Origin: Cupriavidus sp. MP-37
GTDB lineage: Bacteria > Pseudomonadota > Gammaproteobacteria > Burkholderiales > Burkholderiaceae
Assembly (NCBI RefSeq): GCF_020618415.1
Contig: NZ_CP085344.1
Span: 953,001-1,017,000, forward strand
Direction: 5' to 3'
Length of the DNA: 64,000 bases
A program made the position numbers and the translations under genes. How positions within the stretch are numbered: the first letter of the stretch is position 1; each line of letters begins with the position of its first letter. The notes beneath the pieces were generated by a model. That model was given only the letters and a program-made list of their open reading frames with translations. It ran no database searches and was not told the DNA's origin. Shown one piece after another: positions 1 to 8,222 of this stretch.

Positions 1-1
1 C

Positions 2-604
2 ATCGACCAGTACGGCCACTGGGTCTATGCCATCCTGTTTCTGATCGTTTTTGCCGAGACCGGGCTGGTGGTGCTGCCGTTCCTGCCGGGCGACTCGCTG
101 CTGTTTATCGCCGGCGCCTTCTGCGCGACCGGGGCCATGAACGAATGGGCACTGATCGGCCTGCTGCTGGTGGCGGCCATCTCGGGCAATACCGTCAACT
201 ACTGGGTGGGCAGCTGGATCGGGCCCAAGGTGTTCGACCACCAGTGGCGCTTCCTGGACCAGGATGCATTGCGCCGCACCCATGACTTCTATGAGCGGCA
301 TGGCGGCAAGACCCTGGTGATGGCGCGCTTCGTGCCGATCGTGCGCACCTTCGCGCCGTTCGTGGCCGGGGTGTCGCAAATGACCTTCGCGCGCTTCCAG
401 ATGTTCAACGTGATCGGCGCCGTGGCGTGGGTGGTCGGCCTGGTCTTTGCCGGCTACTTCTTCGGCAACCTGCCGTTCATCCGCCAGTACCTGAACCTGA
501 TCGTGCTGGCCGGCATCGGCGCGGCCGTGGTGCCGCTGGTGCTGGGCGGCCTGTGGAAGCTGGTGCGCGGCAACCGCCGCCGGCCCACGCGCGTGGAGCG
601 CTGA
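2..604 (+). CDS. DedA family inner-membrane protein (5' end outside window)
   Basis: The reading frame is already open at base 2 and runs 200 codons to the stop at 602-604, so the N-terminus lies upstream of the window. The visible part has the DedA/SNARE-associated pattern: an acidic and proline-bearing hydrophobic stretch (ETGLVVLPFLPGDSLL), a GNTVNYWVGSWIG segment, the conserved RFVPIVRTFAPFVAG motif near the middle, and two C-terminal membrane segments followed by a basic tail. DedA proteins are polytopic inner-membrane proteins needed for envelope integrity; some members act as polyprenyl-phosphate or phospholipid transporters. The substrate cannot be told from sequence here. An internal ATG at 68 is only the first Met in the window and is not the natural start. 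Confidence 0.88.
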   Translation: MDQYGHWVYAILFLIVFAETGLVVLPFLPGDSLLFIAGAFCATGAMNEWALIGLLLVAAISGNTVNYWVGSWIGPKVFDHQWRFLDQDALRRTHDFYERHGGKTLVMARFVPIVRTFAPFVAGVSQMTFARFQMFNVIGAVAWVVGLVFAGYFFGNLPFIRQYLNLIVLAGIGAAVVPLVLGGLWKLVRGNRRRPTRVER

Positions 605-624
605 GCCGATTCAATGGAGCCGCT

Positions 625-1473
625 TCAGTTGAGGCTGCGGCTCATCATCCGCAGCGCGGGCATGCGCTCGCGGATCTGGCCGATATCGGCGGCATCGGGG
701 CGGGCCCGGACATAGGCTTCCAGGTCGGCCAGCGCGGGGCGGAAGCACTCCAGGTTGGCATAGGCCAGGCCCCGGTCGCGCACTTCTTCGATCGATCCCG
801 GCAGCAGGATCACCAGCCGGTTCTGCACCGCCAGCAGCCGCTGCCAGCGCGATTCCTGCAGATAGATCGCCTTCAGGTTGCGCAGCATGCGCGCGATGAT
901 CTCGCGGTGGCTCGCCGCGCGCAGGAACAGGCCCAGCGGCACCTGGCTGGCGTCGCTGATGCCCTCGCGTTCCAGGTACGGATCCAGCATTTCCTGCAGC
1001 TGTTCCTTCGACAGGGTCTCGCCGGTGAGCGGGTCCAGTATCACTTCGCCGGCCGGGATCGTCATCCGCAGCAGGAAATGGTTGGGGAACGACACCCCCT
1101 TGAGCGGCAGGCCGATCTGCTGGCCCAGCTCCATATGCAGCACCGCGAGCGAGATCGGGATGCCGCGGCGCTGGCGCAGCACCACGTTCAGGTAGGAGTT
1201 GTCGGGGTCGTAGTAGTCGTTCGCGTTGGCGCCGAAGCCGAGATCGCGATAGAAGAAATGGTTCAGCAGCCGCAGCCGCTGGATCGCGGGCGTGCCTTCC
1301 GCAATCCGGCGCTTCAGCCGCAGCGCCAGCACGTCCAGCGCCGCCAGCTCGCCCTGCAGGTCCAGGTCGGGATAGGCGTCCTGCGCGATGGACAGCGCGG
1401 TCTCGGTCAGCGGGATGCCGTTTTCGTCGGCCACGAGGCTGGCGAAATAATCCAGGACTTTGGTGGATGTCAT
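625..1473 (-). CDS. SirB1-like transglutaminase-fold protein
   Basis: The 282-residue product has the SirB1 (transglutaminase-like) domain over about residues 35-190, with the family stretch DYYDPDNSYLNVVLRQRRGIPISL and a following VSFPNHFLLR segment. The C-terminal third looks like a short helical TPR-type tail (RPALADLEAYVRARPDAADI). The family is widespread in proteobacteria, often near peptide-release or envelope genes, and has no firmly established biochemical role. The start ATG at 1473 is the first Met giving the canonical N-terminus. The gene lies 92 bp downstream of murJ on the same strand and could be read from the same transcript. An overlapping out-of-frame ORF on the same strand is a shadow. 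Confidence 0.85.
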   Translation of the reverse strand: MTSTKVLDYFASLVADENGIPLTETALSIAQDAYPDLDLQGELAALDVLALRLKRRIAEGTPAIQRLRLLNHFFYRDLGFGANANDYYDPDNSYLNVVLRQRRGIPISLAVLHMELGQQIGLPLKGVSFPNHFLLRMTIPAGEVILDPLTGETLSKEQLQEMLDPYLEREGISDASQVPLGLFLRAASHREIIARMLRNLKAIYLQESRWQRLLAVQNRLVILLPGSIEEVRDRGLAYANLECFRPALADLEAYVRARPDAADIGQIRERMPALRMMSRSLN

Positions 1474-1564
1474 GTCGGTTTCCCGGTGCAGCCGCCGGCA
1501 CCGCGCGCAGCGTGGGTCGCCAATGCCAGGCGCTCAGCCGGCAATGGCAGTTGCCGCTGACCCA

Positions 1565-3115
1565 TCAGCCGGCCCGGCGCCTGAAGGCAGAGTAGCGCAG
1601 TCCCATGAGCCACAGTGTACCGAAGTAGACCACCGCTGCAAGTACCAGGCACGAAGCCAGCAGCGCGATACGCAGCAGCGGCGTCGCGCCCAGGCCGATC
1701 CAGTCGAAGTTGCGCGCGAACCAGAGCAGCATGCCGGACAGCAGCAGCACCGAAGCGGTCAGCTGCGCCAGGAACAGCCACCAGCCCGGCGCCGGGCGGT
1801 ACAGCCCGCGCCGGCGCAGGCCGAAGAACAGCAGCAGCGCGTTGAGCGTGGCCCCCGCGCTGATCGACAGCGCCAGCCCGGCATGGCCGATCCAAGGCAC
1901 AAACACCACGTTGCACACCTGCGTGATCACCAGCACCAGCAGCGCGATCTTGACCGGCGTGCGGATATCCTGGCGCGCGTAGAAGCCCGGCGCGAGGATC
2001 TTGATCGAAATCAGCCCGATCAGGCCCACGCCATACGAGACCAGCGCCTGGCGCGTCATCTCGACCGCATGGGCGTCAAACTTGCCGTAATTGAACAGCA
2101 CCGCGGTCAGCGGCGCGCCGAACACGAACAGGCCGACCGCGCACGGCACGGCCAGCAGGAAGGTCAGGCGCAGGCCCCAGTCGAGCAGGCTCGAGTATTC
2201 GGCGTGGTCGCCCGAGGCGTTGGCCCGGGACAGGCTCGGCAGCAGGATCGTCCCCAGCGCGACGCCCAGCAGCGCGGTGGGGAATTCCATCAGCCGGTCG
2301 GCATAGGTCAGGTACGAAACGCTGCCCGCCGCCAGCCGCGAAGCAATATTGGTATTGATGATCTGGCTCACCTGCGCCACCGAGACCGCCAGCAGCGCCG
2401 GCCCCATCTGGCGCAGGATGCGGCGCACGCCCGGGTCCGACCACGCCGCGCGCAGGTTGAAGCGGATGCGCGGCATCACCCCCAGGCGCCGCAGCGCCGG
2501 CACCTGGATCGCCAGTTGCAGCACGCCGCCAATCAGCACGCCCCACGCCTGCGCGTAGATCGGCTGATCCATGTGGGGGCCGACGAACAGCGCCGCGACG
2601 ATCAGGCACAGGTTGAGCAGCACCGGCGTAAAGGCCGGCACCGCGAACTTGCGCCAGGTATTGAGGATGCCCGAGGCCAGCGCCACCAGCGAGATCAGCC
2701 CGATATACGGGAACATCACCCGCGTCATGAACACCGCCGCGGTATAGGTTTCGGCCTGCCCGCGGAAACCCGTGGCGACCACTGTCATCACCAGCGGCGC
2801 ACCGATAACGCCCAGCACCGACACGGCCACCAGCACCCAGGTCATCACGGTGGCGACGGCATCGATCAGCGCCTTGGTCGGGGCGTCGCCGCGCTGGGTG
2901 TGGTATTCGCCCAGGATCGGGACGAAGGCCTGCGAAAAAGCGCCTTCGCCGAAGATGCGGCGCAGCAGGTTGGGGATGCGGAAGGCCACGTTGAACGCGT
3001 CGGTCATGTCCGACGCGCCGAAGGCGCGGGCGATCAGGATCTCGCGCACCAGGCCGGTGATGCGCGAGAGCATCGTCAGGCTGCTGATGGTGGCGAGCGC
3101 TTTGAGCAGGTTCAA
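1565..3115 (-). CDS. murJ: Lipid II flippase MurJ (MviN)
   Basis: The protein belongs to the MOP-superfamily flippase MurJ, which moves lipid II across the inner membrane for peptidoglycan synthesis. Family landmarks are the N-terminal SSLTMLSRITGLVREILIARAFGAS segment (longer than shown here in full), repeated hydrophobic helices throughout (14 expected), FRIPNLLRRIFGEGAFSQAF with conserved Arg/Gly residues, and a basic C-terminus. The frame remains open up to an ATG at 3220, but the extra 35 residues are Arg/Pro-rich and unlike the family. A TTG at 3115 gives the usual LNLLKAL beginning and a 516-residue product of normal length, so I prefer it. A perfect TATAAT lies on this strand at 3238-3233, about 118 bp upstream. 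The gene is divergent from rpsT. Confidence 0.93.
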   Translation of the reverse strand: MNLLKALATISSLTMLSRITGLVREILIARAFGASDMTDAFNVAFRIPNLLRRIFGEGAFSQAFVPILGEYHTQRGDAPTKALIDAVATVMTWVLVAVSVLGVIGAPLVMTVVATGFRGQAETYTAAVFMTRVMFPYIGLISLVALASGILNTWRKFAVPAFTPVLLNLCLIVAALFVGPHMDQPIYAQAWGVLIGGVLQLAIQVPALRRLGVMPRIRFNLRAAWSDPGVRRILRQMGPALLAVSVAQVSQIINTNIASRLAAGSVSYLTYADRLMEFPTALLGVALGTILLPSLSRANASGDHAEYSSLLDWGLRLTFLLAVPCAVGLFVFGAPLTAVLFNYGKFDAHAVEMTRQALVSYGVGLIGLISIKILAPGFYARQDIRTPVKIALLVLVITQVCNVVFVPWIGHAGLALSISAGATLNALLLFFGLRRRGLYRPAPGWWLFLAQLTASVLLLSGMLLWFARNFDWIGLGATPLLRIALLASCLVLAAVVYFGTLWLMGLRYSAFRRRAG

Positions 3116-3286
3116 GATACGGACGGGTGCGGGAACGGTGGGCCGGTGCCGTCGGCACCGCGAGCTTCTTGAGACGCGGTCCGGGCAGTAAAGTTGCCGG
3201 CGCGCCACGTGGCCCGGCACAATGTGGCGCTTATTATACGGATCACGCCCCGACGCCCGCCTTGCGCCGGCAAAGTCCCAGCAGTC

Positions 3287-3316
3287 TTGTCACGCGCTCA
3301 GGCATCTGTGTATAAT
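3287..3316 (+). promoter_or_regulatory. Candidate sigma70 promoter of rpsT
   Basis: TTGTCA (3287-3292) and a perfect TATAAT (3311-3316) are separated by 18 bp, 120 bp upstream of the rpsT start. This is the strongest promoter-like pair in the 320-bp divergent gap between murJ and rpsT, as expected for a ribosomal protein gene. The implied 5' UTR is about 110 nt. It is a visual match only. Confidence 0.6.
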
Positions 3317-3435
3317 TGCCGATTCACAAGGACAGTTGCGTTCCGGATTCGTGTGTCAGTGCATCCCGGGTCGCTCGATATGACTTAATTGTTGTGTCCC
3401 CCGCGGCACGCATCTGAATTCAGGATATTTTTTAC

Positions 3436-3702
3436 ATGGCAAATTCCGCACAAGCCCGCAAGCGCGCCCGCCAGGCCGTTGCCCAGAACGCTCACAACTC
3501 CAGCCTGCGTTCGCGTCTGCGCACCGCCGTCAAGGCCGTTCGCAAGGCCATCGACGCTGGCGACAAGGCCGCTGCCGCCGAGATCTTCAAGAACTCGCAA
3601 GCCGTGATCGACAGCATCGCCGACAAGAAGATCGTGCACAAGAACAAGGCTGCACGTCACAAGTCGCGCCTGTCGGCCGCCATCAAGGCCATGGCTGCCT
3701 GA
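3436..3702 (+). CDS. rpsT: 30S ribosomal protein S20
   Basis: The 88-residue, strongly basic protein starts [13 protein letters not shown] and carries the S20 pattern of Lys/Arg/Ala-rich long helices ([32 protein letters not shown]). S20 is a primary binder of 16S rRNA in the 30S subunit body. Length and sequence are typical of betaproteobacteria. The gene is monocistronic, between a strong candidate promoter at 3287-3316 and an intrinsic terminator at 3766-3795, and it is divergent from murJ. Confidence 0.98.
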   Translation: MANSAQARKRARQAVAQNAHNSSLRSRLRTAVKAVRKAIDAGDKAAAAEIFKNSQAVIDSIADKKIVHKNKAARHKSRLSAAIKAMAA

Positions 3703-3765
3703 TAGCTGCACGGGCCGCTGAGGCGGCCCAGCAGAGGCGGGTGCCCCGGGCATGCCGCCAACAAC

Positions 3766-3795
3766 AAAAAAGCTCGTCATCCGACGAGCTTTTTT
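3766..3795. terminator. Bidirectional intrinsic terminator between rpsT and the DUF3579 gene
   Basis: AGCTCGTC (3771-3778) pairs perfectly with GACGAGCT (3783-3790) around a 4-nt ATCC loop. Five A residues flank the left arm and five or more T residues the right arm, so the structure works on both strands. It separates the convergent rpsT and DUF3579 genes. Confidence 0.92.
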
Positions 3796-3815
3796 GCTTT
3801 CCGGCGCTGCCGGGC

Positions 3816-4115
3816 TTATTCGAGCGAGCAGGCTTCGACCAGCTGCAGGTTATTGTCGCGGGCGAAGTTCAGCACGAAGTCCAGCGCCTTGGGCTCGATG
3901 TCGCGCAACCGAACGTCCACCACCACGCATTTGACGTTGCCGGCAAAGATCGGCCGCACGTAAGGCGAGTAGGTCAGGCGGGGGTCGCCGCTGTCGCCCT
4001 CGGGGCGGAACTGCGCCATCACGCCGCACAGTCGTTCGGCCCAGTCGCTCGGGCGGAAGGTCTTGCCTTCCTTGGTAATGCCTTGGATAAAGTATTCGCG
4101 AACGTTGGGGTTCAT
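3816..4115 (-). CDS. DUF3579 family protein
   Basis: A 99-residue product starting MNPNVREYFIQGITKEGKTF fits the DUF3579 family, a small betaproteobacterial family of unknown function. Visible features are the KTFRPSDWAERLCG segment, a YSPYVRPIFAGNVKCVVVD core and an acidic C-terminus. The frame stays open to 4253, but the extension is Pro/Ser-rich and low in conserved character; the ATG at 4115 matches the expected family length. Its likely promoter is TATAAT at 4319-4314 with TTATGC 17 bp upstream. A 12-bp palindrome fills the spacer and also occurs at icd (see findings), which implies regulated expression and a 5' UTR of about 190 nt. No function can be assigned. Confidence 0.85.
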   Translation of the reverse strand: MNPNVREYFIQGITKEGKTFRPSDWAERLCGVMAQFRPEGDSGDPRLTYSPYVRPIFAGNVKCVVVDVRLRDIEPKALDFVLNFARDNNLQLVEACSLE

Positions 4116-4313
4116 GAGGCTGGACACTGCGGGTGAGGCGGATGACTCGACGGTAAGCCCGCTGGACGGGGCGCCCGTTTGACGCGGCCGGGACGCGATT
4201 GGTTCGCGCTGGTTCCAGCCGGAAGGCGGGGCGTCGGTGTCCTGCAGGGGCACTTTTGATGCCGGCGGCGGGCACTGGCATGGGTATGCCGGGCCCCGCG
4301 TGAATCAGCCAGT

Positions 4314-4342
4314 ATTATATCTTATATAAGAGTTGCGCATAA
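4314..4342 (-). promoter_or_regulatory. Promoter of DUF3579 gene with TCTTATATAAGA operator-like palindrome
   Basis: On the minus strand TTATGC (4342-4337) and TATAAT (4319-4314) are 17 bp apart. The perfect 12-bp palindrome TCTTATATAAGA occupies 4320-4331, directly against the -10 box, where a bound repressor would block RNA polymerase. The same 12 bp occurs upstream of icd at 9307-9318. The promoter reading is visual; the regulator is unknown. Confidence 0.5.
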
Positions 4343-4457
4343 GGGCGAAATCCTGTCAGGAAGCTGTCAGCGCAACGGTGCGGCAGGCCGCGGCCGGGTT
4401 GATCCGGGCTCGCCAAAGCAGAAATAATCCCTTATGATCCTTGCAGTTAAATTGCGT

Positions 4458-4499
4458 ATGCGACGCGAAAGGCGGCTCCGCGGCGCGCTTGGATCATGA
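4458..4499 (+). CDS. Candidate arginine-rich leader peptide of argF
   Basis: A 13-codon frame, MRRERRLRGALGS, opens at ATG 4458 and stops with TGA at 4497-4499, 58 bp before the argF start. Five of the first eight codons encode Arg, including CGA and AGG, which are normally rare in such high-GC genomes and typical of control codons in attenuator leaders. No clear Shine-Dalgarno sequence precedes it; an AT-rich stretch (TATGAT at 4433-4438, TTAAAT at 4447-4452) lies close upstream, so translation from a very short or leaderless 5' end is possible. The Arg codons overlap the left arm of the inverted repeat at 4469-4478/4539-4548. That this is translated is inference. Confidence 0.45.
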   Translation: MRRERRLRGALGS

Positions 4500-4557
4500 A
4501 CAGTTGCTCAGCACAGTTCGTGACGGCGCGTCCCCACCGAGCCGCCTTCTTTGTTTT
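4469..4557 (+). promoter_or_regulatory. Long-range inverted repeat in argF leader (candidate attenuator)
   Basis: AAGGCGGCTC (4469-4478) is exactly complementary to GAGCCGCCTT (4539-4548), with 60 nt between. The right arm is followed by CTTTGTTTT and then, without a gap, the argF ATG at 4558. If formed, the stem would resemble a terminator with an imperfect U-tract and would also cover the region where the ribosome must load for argF. The left arm lies inside the Arg codons of the leader frame, so a ribosome stalled there would prevent pairing. A second, mutually exclusive pairing, GACGCG (4462-4467) with CGCGTC (4527-4532), is visible. Confidence 0.45.
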
Positions 4558-5481
4558 ATGAGCTCAACCCCGATCAAGCATTACCTCCAGTTCAGCGACT
4601 TCACTCCCGAAGAGTACGAGTACCTGCTGGACCGCGCGCGGATCCTGAAGGCCAAGTTCAAGAACTACGAGACCTGGCACCCGCTGCATGACCGCACGCT
4701 GGCCATGATCTTCGAGAAGAATTCCACGCGTACGCGCCTGTCGTTCGAAGCCGGCATCCACCAGCTCGGCGGCCACGCGGTGTTCCTGAACACGCGCGAC
4801 TCGCAGCTGGGCCGCGGCGAGCCGATCGAGGATGCGGCGCAGGTGATCTCGCGCATGGTTGACATCATCATGATCCGCACCTTCGGCCAGGACATCATCG
4901 ACCGCTTCGCCGCGCATTCGCGCGTGCCGGTGATCAACGGCCTGACCAATGAATACCACCCGTGCCAGGTGCTGGCCGACGTCTTCACCTATATCGAGCA
5001 GCGCGGCAGCATCCGCGGCAAGACGGTGGCGTGGATCGGCGACGCCAACAACATGGCGTACACCTGGATCCAGGCCGCCGAGCGCCTGGGCTTCACCTTC
5101 CATTTCTCAGCGCCGCCGGGCTACCAGCTGGATCCGGCCATGGTGCCGGCATCCGCCGCCGGGCTGGTCAAGGTCTTCGACGATCCCCTCGCGGCCTGCC
5201 AGGGCGCCAGCCTGGTCACCACCGACGTGTGGACCAGCATGGGCTTCGAGGCCGAGAACGACGCCCGCAAGCGCGCCTTCAAGGACTGGATGGTCACCAC
5301 CGCGATGATGGACCGCGCCGAGCCCGACGCGCTCTTCATGCATTGCCTGCCGGCGCACCGCGGCGAGGAAGTCGAGGCCGCCGTGATCGACGGCCCCAGG
5401 AGCGTGGTCTGGGACGAGGCGGAAAACCGCCTGCACGTGCAGAAGGCGCTGATGGAATACCTGCTCTGCGGCCGCTACTGA
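4558..5481 (+). CDS. argF: Ornithine carbamoyltransferase
   Basis: The enzyme condenses carbamoyl phosphate with ornithine to citrulline in arginine synthesis; it is a cytosolic trimer. All family signatures are present: the carbamoyl-phosphate loop STRTR at residues 56-60, the HPCQVLAD motif in the middle and [10 protein letters not shown] near the C-terminus, whose Cys contacts ornithine. The ATG at 4558 gives a 307-residue protein of normal length; the frame is open to a TTG at 4441, but that extension is not family-like and would contain the leader hairpin. There is no good Shine-Dalgarno sequence, and an Arg-rich leader frame and inverted repeat precede the gene. It is followed by an intrinsic terminator, so argF is probably monocistronic. 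Confidence 0.97.
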   Translation: MSSTPIKHYLQFSDFTPEEYEYLLDRARILKAKFKNYETWHPLHDRTLAMIFEKNSTRTRLSFEAGIHQLGGHAVFLNTRDSQLGRGEPIEDAAQVISRMVDIIMIRTFGQDIIDRFAAHSRVPVINGLTNEYHPCQVLADVFTYIEQRGSIRGKTVAWIGDANNMAYTWIQAAERLGFTFHFSAPPGYQLDPAMVPASAAGLVKVFDDPLAACQGASLVTTDVWTSMGFEAENDARKRAFKDWMVTTAMMDRAEPDALFMHCLPAHRGEEVEAAVIDGPRSVVWDEAENRLHVQKALMEYLLCGRY

Positions 5482-5502
5482 GCGCGCCCGGGGTGGACAG
5501 GG

Positions 5503-5528
5503 GAGGGGCCGTTGCGGCCCCTCTTTTT
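5503..5528 (+). terminator. Intrinsic terminator after argF
   Basis: GAGGGGCC (5503-5510) pairs with GGCCCCTC (5516-5523) around a 5-nt loop, followed by five T residues. It lies 21 bp after the argF stop and ends about 30 bp before ppnP. Confidence 0.9.
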
Positions 5529-5560
5529 ACGTCTTTCGCAAGACACCCAAGGAGATGGAA

Positions 5561-5872
5561 GTGAGCCAGTTCGACAACGTATCGGTCGTCAAGAAAGCCA
5601 ACCTGTATTTCGACGGCAAGTGCGTGAGCCACACCGTGCTGTTCCCGGACGGCACCCGCAAGACGCTGGGCGTGATTTTCCCGGCATCGCTGACGTTCAA
5701 CACCGGCGCGCCCGAAATCATGGAAATCAACGCCGGCAGCTGCCGCGTGCGCCTGGCCGGCTCGGAAGACTGGCAGACCTACGGCGCCGGCCAGCAGTTC
5801 AGCGTGCCGGGCAACAGCAGCTTCGATATCGAGGTGCAGGAGACGCTCGACTACGTCTGCCACTTCGAGTGA
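5561..5872 (+). CDS. ppnP: Pyrimidine/purine nucleoside phosphorylase PpnP
   Basis: The 103-residue product matches the PpnP family (formerly YaiE/DUF1255), small cupin-fold phosphorylases that cleave several nucleosides with phosphate to base plus ribose 1-phosphate. Visible family segments are [39 protein letters not shown] and the C-terminal DYVCHFE. AAGGAG ends directly against an ATG at 5555, which is too close to act as its ribosome site; the GTG at 5561 sits at proper spacing and gives the expected MSQFDN-like start, so I chose GTG. It follows the argF terminator and converges with murB. Confidence 0.9.
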   Translation: MSQFDNVSVVKKANLYFDGKCVSHTVLFPDGTRKTLGVIFPASLTFNTGAPEIMEINAGSCRVRLAGSEDWQTYGAGQQFSVPGNSSFDIEVQETLDYVCHFE

Positions 5873-5893
5873 CAGGCCGAGTGACAGGCGCGG

Positions 5894-5914
5894 CGGGCCA
5901 GCGCGGCTGGCCCG
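5894..5914. terminator. Hairpin between convergent ppnP and murB
   Basis: CGGGCCAGC (5894-5902) and GCTGGCCCG (5906-5914) form a 9-bp stem with a 3-nt loop in the 48-bp gap between the two stops. There is no T-tract, so termination by this stem alone is uncertain. An 11-bp direct repeat GAGTGACAGGC just precedes it. Confidence 0.4.
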
Positions 5915-5920
5915 TCAGCT

Positions 5921-6940
5921 TTACAGCACCACCGGCTCGGGCTCGATGCGCACGCCGTAACGGGCCTGCACGGTATCGGCGATACGGTTGGCCAGCGCCA
6001 GCAGCATCGCGCCGGTGCCGCCGCCGTGGTGCACCAGCACCAGGGCCTGCTTGCCATAGACCCCCACCGGGCCGTCGCTCAGGCCCTTGAAGCCGCAGCG
6101 GTCGATCAGCCAGCCGGCGGCCAGCTTGTACGTGCCGTCGGGCTGCGCATAGCTGACCAGGTCCGGATGCGCCTGCAGCAAGGCGTCGCGCTGCGCGGCG
6201 CTGACCAGCGGATTCTTGAAGAAGCTGCCGGCATTGCCCAGCTGCGCCGGATCGGGCAGCTTGCGCGAGCGGATCGCGACCACGGCATCGCGGATGGTGG
6301 CCGCGTCCGGCGCGGCCTGGCCGTCCAGTTCCCGCGCCAGTTCGCCGTACGACAGCACCGGCTGCCATCCCCTGGGCAGGCGCAGCGTGACCGCGGTAAT
6401 GATGTAGCGCCCGGCGCCGGCGCGCTTGAACAGGCTGTCGCGGTAGCCGAACTCGCATGCTTGCAGGTCCAGCCAGACGAAGGTCCCGGTGTGCCGGTCA
6501 TACGCACGCACGCCGGCGAAGCGCTCGCGCAGCTCCACGCCGTAGGCGCCGATGTTCTGGATCGGCGCGGCGCCGGCGGTGCCAGGGATCAGCGCCAGGT
6601 TTTCCAGCCCCGGCATGCCATCGACGATGGTGCGGTTGACCAGCGCGTTCCAGTTCTCGCCCGCGCCCACGGTGACCAGCCAGGCATCGCCGCCCTCGCT
6701 GCTGGCCTCGACCTGGTAGCCGGGAATTTCCATCAGCAGCACCAGCGCGTCGAGATCGCCGGTCAGCACGACATTGCTGCCGCCCCCCAGCACCACCAGA
6801 GGCAGGCCTTCGGCGCGCGGGTCGGCAAGGGCCGAGACCAGGTCGGCCTCGCTGCGCACGTGCACCGCAAAGCGGGCGCGCGCATCGAATCCGAATGTAT
6901 TGTGGCGACGCAGGGGATAGAATTCGTGGAAATCTGCCAT
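5921..6940 (-). CDS. murB: UDP-N-acetylenolpyruvoylglucosamine reductase
   Basis: MurB is the FAD- and NADPH-dependent cytosolic enzyme that reduces UDP-GlcNAc-enolpyruvate to UDP-MurNAc in peptidoglycan synthesis. The 339-residue protein is a type I MurB. It shows the FAD-binding LGGGSNVVL segment near residue 50, GAGENWNALV near 93, PGTAGAAPIQNIGAYG near 120, the catalytic-Ser region GNAGSFFKNP near 235, and a C-terminal RIEPEPVVL with the conserved Glu. Start ATG at 6940 gives the usual N-terminus. The gene is divergent from yajQ; a TATAAT element on this strand lies about 60 bp upstream. Confidence 0.97.
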   Translation of the reverse strand: MADFHEFYPLRRHNTFGFDARARFAVHVRSEADLVSALADPRAEGLPLVVLGGGSNVVLTGDLDALVLLMEIPGYQVEASSEGGDAWLVTVGAGENWNALVNRTIVDGMPGLENLALIPGTAGAAPIQNIGAYGVELRERFAGVRAYDRHTGTFVWLDLQACEFGYRDSLFKRAGAGRYIITAVTLRLPRGWQPVLSYGELARELDGQAAPDAATIRDAVVAIRSRKLPDPAQLGNAGSFFKNPLVSAAQRDALLQAHPDLVSYAQPDGTYKLAAGWLIDRCGFKGLSDGPVGVYGKQALVLVHHGGGTGAMLLALANRIADTVQARYGVRIEPEPVVL

Positions 6941-7063
6941 GCAAGGGAAAGGTGACGCGGCCGCCGCTGGTGTGCGCGACCCGGAACTGCGAGGTAGGCT
7001 GGATTATACGGAAGGCGCCGTGCGCGGCCGGCTTCCGGGCATACGGATCACAAGGAGAATGCA

Positions 7064-7549
7064 ATGCCGTCGTTTGACGTAGTGTGCGAAGCGAACATGG
7101 TCGAGGTGAAGAACGCCGTCGAGCAGGCCAACAAGGAAATCTCGACGCGCTTCGATTTCAAGGGCTCGGACGCCCGCATCGAGCATAAGGAAAACGAACT
7201 GACCGCCTTTGCCGACGATGATTTCAAGCTGGACCAGGTCAAGGACGTGCTGATCGGCAAGATGGCCAAGCGCAACGTCGACGTGCGCTTCCTGGATTAC
7301 GGCAAGACCGAGAAAATCAGCGGCGACAAGGTCAAGCAGGTGATCACCATCAAGAAGGGCGTGACCGGCGACCTCTCCAAGAAGATCGTGCGCATGATCA
7401 AGGACAGCAAGATCAAGGTACAGGCCAGCATCCAGGGCGACACGGTGCGCGTGTCGGGCACCAAGCGCGACGACCTGCAGAACGTGATTGCCATGCTGCG
7501 CAAGGATGTGTCCGAGGCACCGCTGGACTTCAACAACTTCCGCGACTGA
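7064..7549 (+). CDS. yajQ: YajQ family nucleotide (c-di-GMP) binding protein
   Basis: The 161-residue product begins [21 protein letters not shown] and has the two ferredoxin-like halves of the YajQ/DUF520 family (first half through [15 protein letters not shown], second around [27 protein letters not shown]). In Xanthomonas and Pseudomonas homologues bind cyclic di-GMP and modulate a transcription factor; others bind nucleotides or tRNA, so the precise role here is inferred. AAGGAG lies 6 nt upstream of the ATG. The gene is divergent from murB and converges with the DUF192 gene. Confidence 0.93.
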   Translation: MPSFDVVCEANMVEVKNAVEQANKEISTRFDFKGSDARIEHKENELTAFADDDFKLDQVKDVLIGKMAKRNVDVRFLDYGKTEKISGDKVKQVITIKKGVTGDLSKKIVRMIKDSKIKVQASIQGDTVRVSGTKRDDLQNVIAMLRKDVSEAPLDFNNFRD

Positions 7550-7596
7550 GCGGCACCCGCGCCGGCTCCTTTGCCGGCGCCGCACGCGGCCGCCGG

Positions 7597-8049
7597 TCAG
7601 CGCGGCTGCGGCAATCCGCCGATCTTCGCGCCGGCCTTGATGCCCTTTTGCGCGAACCACCCCTGGTTCATTTCCAGCGCATAGCGGATCGCCGCCTTCG
7701 GGCAATGGTTGTTTTCAGTGCGCGGCGCCATGTCTTCGATATTGACGATGGTGCCGTCGTCGGCCAGGAACGCAATCGACAGCGGCAGCTCGGTATTGCG
7801 CATCCAGAAGCAGTGGCCCGCCTTCTGCTCGAATACGAACAGCATGCCGGCATTGGGCGCCATCGATTTCCGGTACATCAGCCCTTGCTCGCGCGCGGCG
7901 GGCGTTGCCGCGACCTCGGCCTGGATCGCGTACATGCCCGCGGTCAGCGGCGCCACCGGCAACGCGGCTTGTGCGTTGGCAACACCGGCCGCCAGTGCGG
8001 CAAGCAGGAAGCAGCAACGCGAGGTCAGGGTCTTCGGCAACAGGGGCAT
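7597..8049 (-). CDS. Exported DUF192 family protein
   Basis: The 150-residue product has an N-terminal signal peptide (KTLTSRCCFLLAALAAGVANA, cut predicted near AQA) followed by one DUF192 domain. The domain carries the family pattern REQGLMYRKSMAPNAGMLFVFE, CFWMRNTELPLSIAFLADDG, IVNIEDMAPRTENNHCP and ALEMNQGWFAQKGI. DUF192 proteins are small periplasmic or extracellular beta-rich domains of unknown function. I take the ATG at 8049 because it begins directly before the signal peptide; the open frame to 8133 adds a non-conserved stretch. Converges with yajQ. Confidence 0.85.
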   Translation of the reverse strand: MPLLPKTLTSRCCFLLAALAAGVANAQAALPVAPLTAGMYAIQAEVAATPAAREQGLMYRKSMAPNAGMLFVFEQKAGHCFWMRNTELPLSIAFLADDGTIVNIEDMAPRTENNHCPKAAIRYALEMNQGWFAQKGIKAGAKIGGLPQPR

Positions 8050-8148
8050 GATGGTCAGTCCGGGGAAGGCACGGCGTCGGGCAGCCGCAAGCATAACGCA
8101 CGTTGCATGCGCGGGCGGCCGCGTGCGGTGCAACCGCCATCAAACAAA

Positions 8149-8178
8149 AAGGCAGGCGCCCTGGTGGCGGCCTGCCTT
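8149..8178 (-). terminator. Intrinsic terminator of the Lys/Ala-rich protein gene
   Basis: AAGGCAGGC (8149-8157) pairs with GCCTGCCTT (8170-8178). Read on the minus strand the stem is followed by a TTTTTGTTTG tract, so it terminates transcripts coming from the gene at 8223-8423 before the DUF192 gene. Confidence 0.85.
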
Positions 8179-8222
8179 GCTTTCTACTGCGGGCGCACCG
8201 CCCGGCAGTGGCGCCAGCCCGG

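Noticed and set aside
3116..3220. N-terminal extension of MurJ from ATG 3220
   Set aside because: The 35 added residues are Arg/Pro-rich and unlike MurJ; the family N-terminus begins at the TTG 3115.
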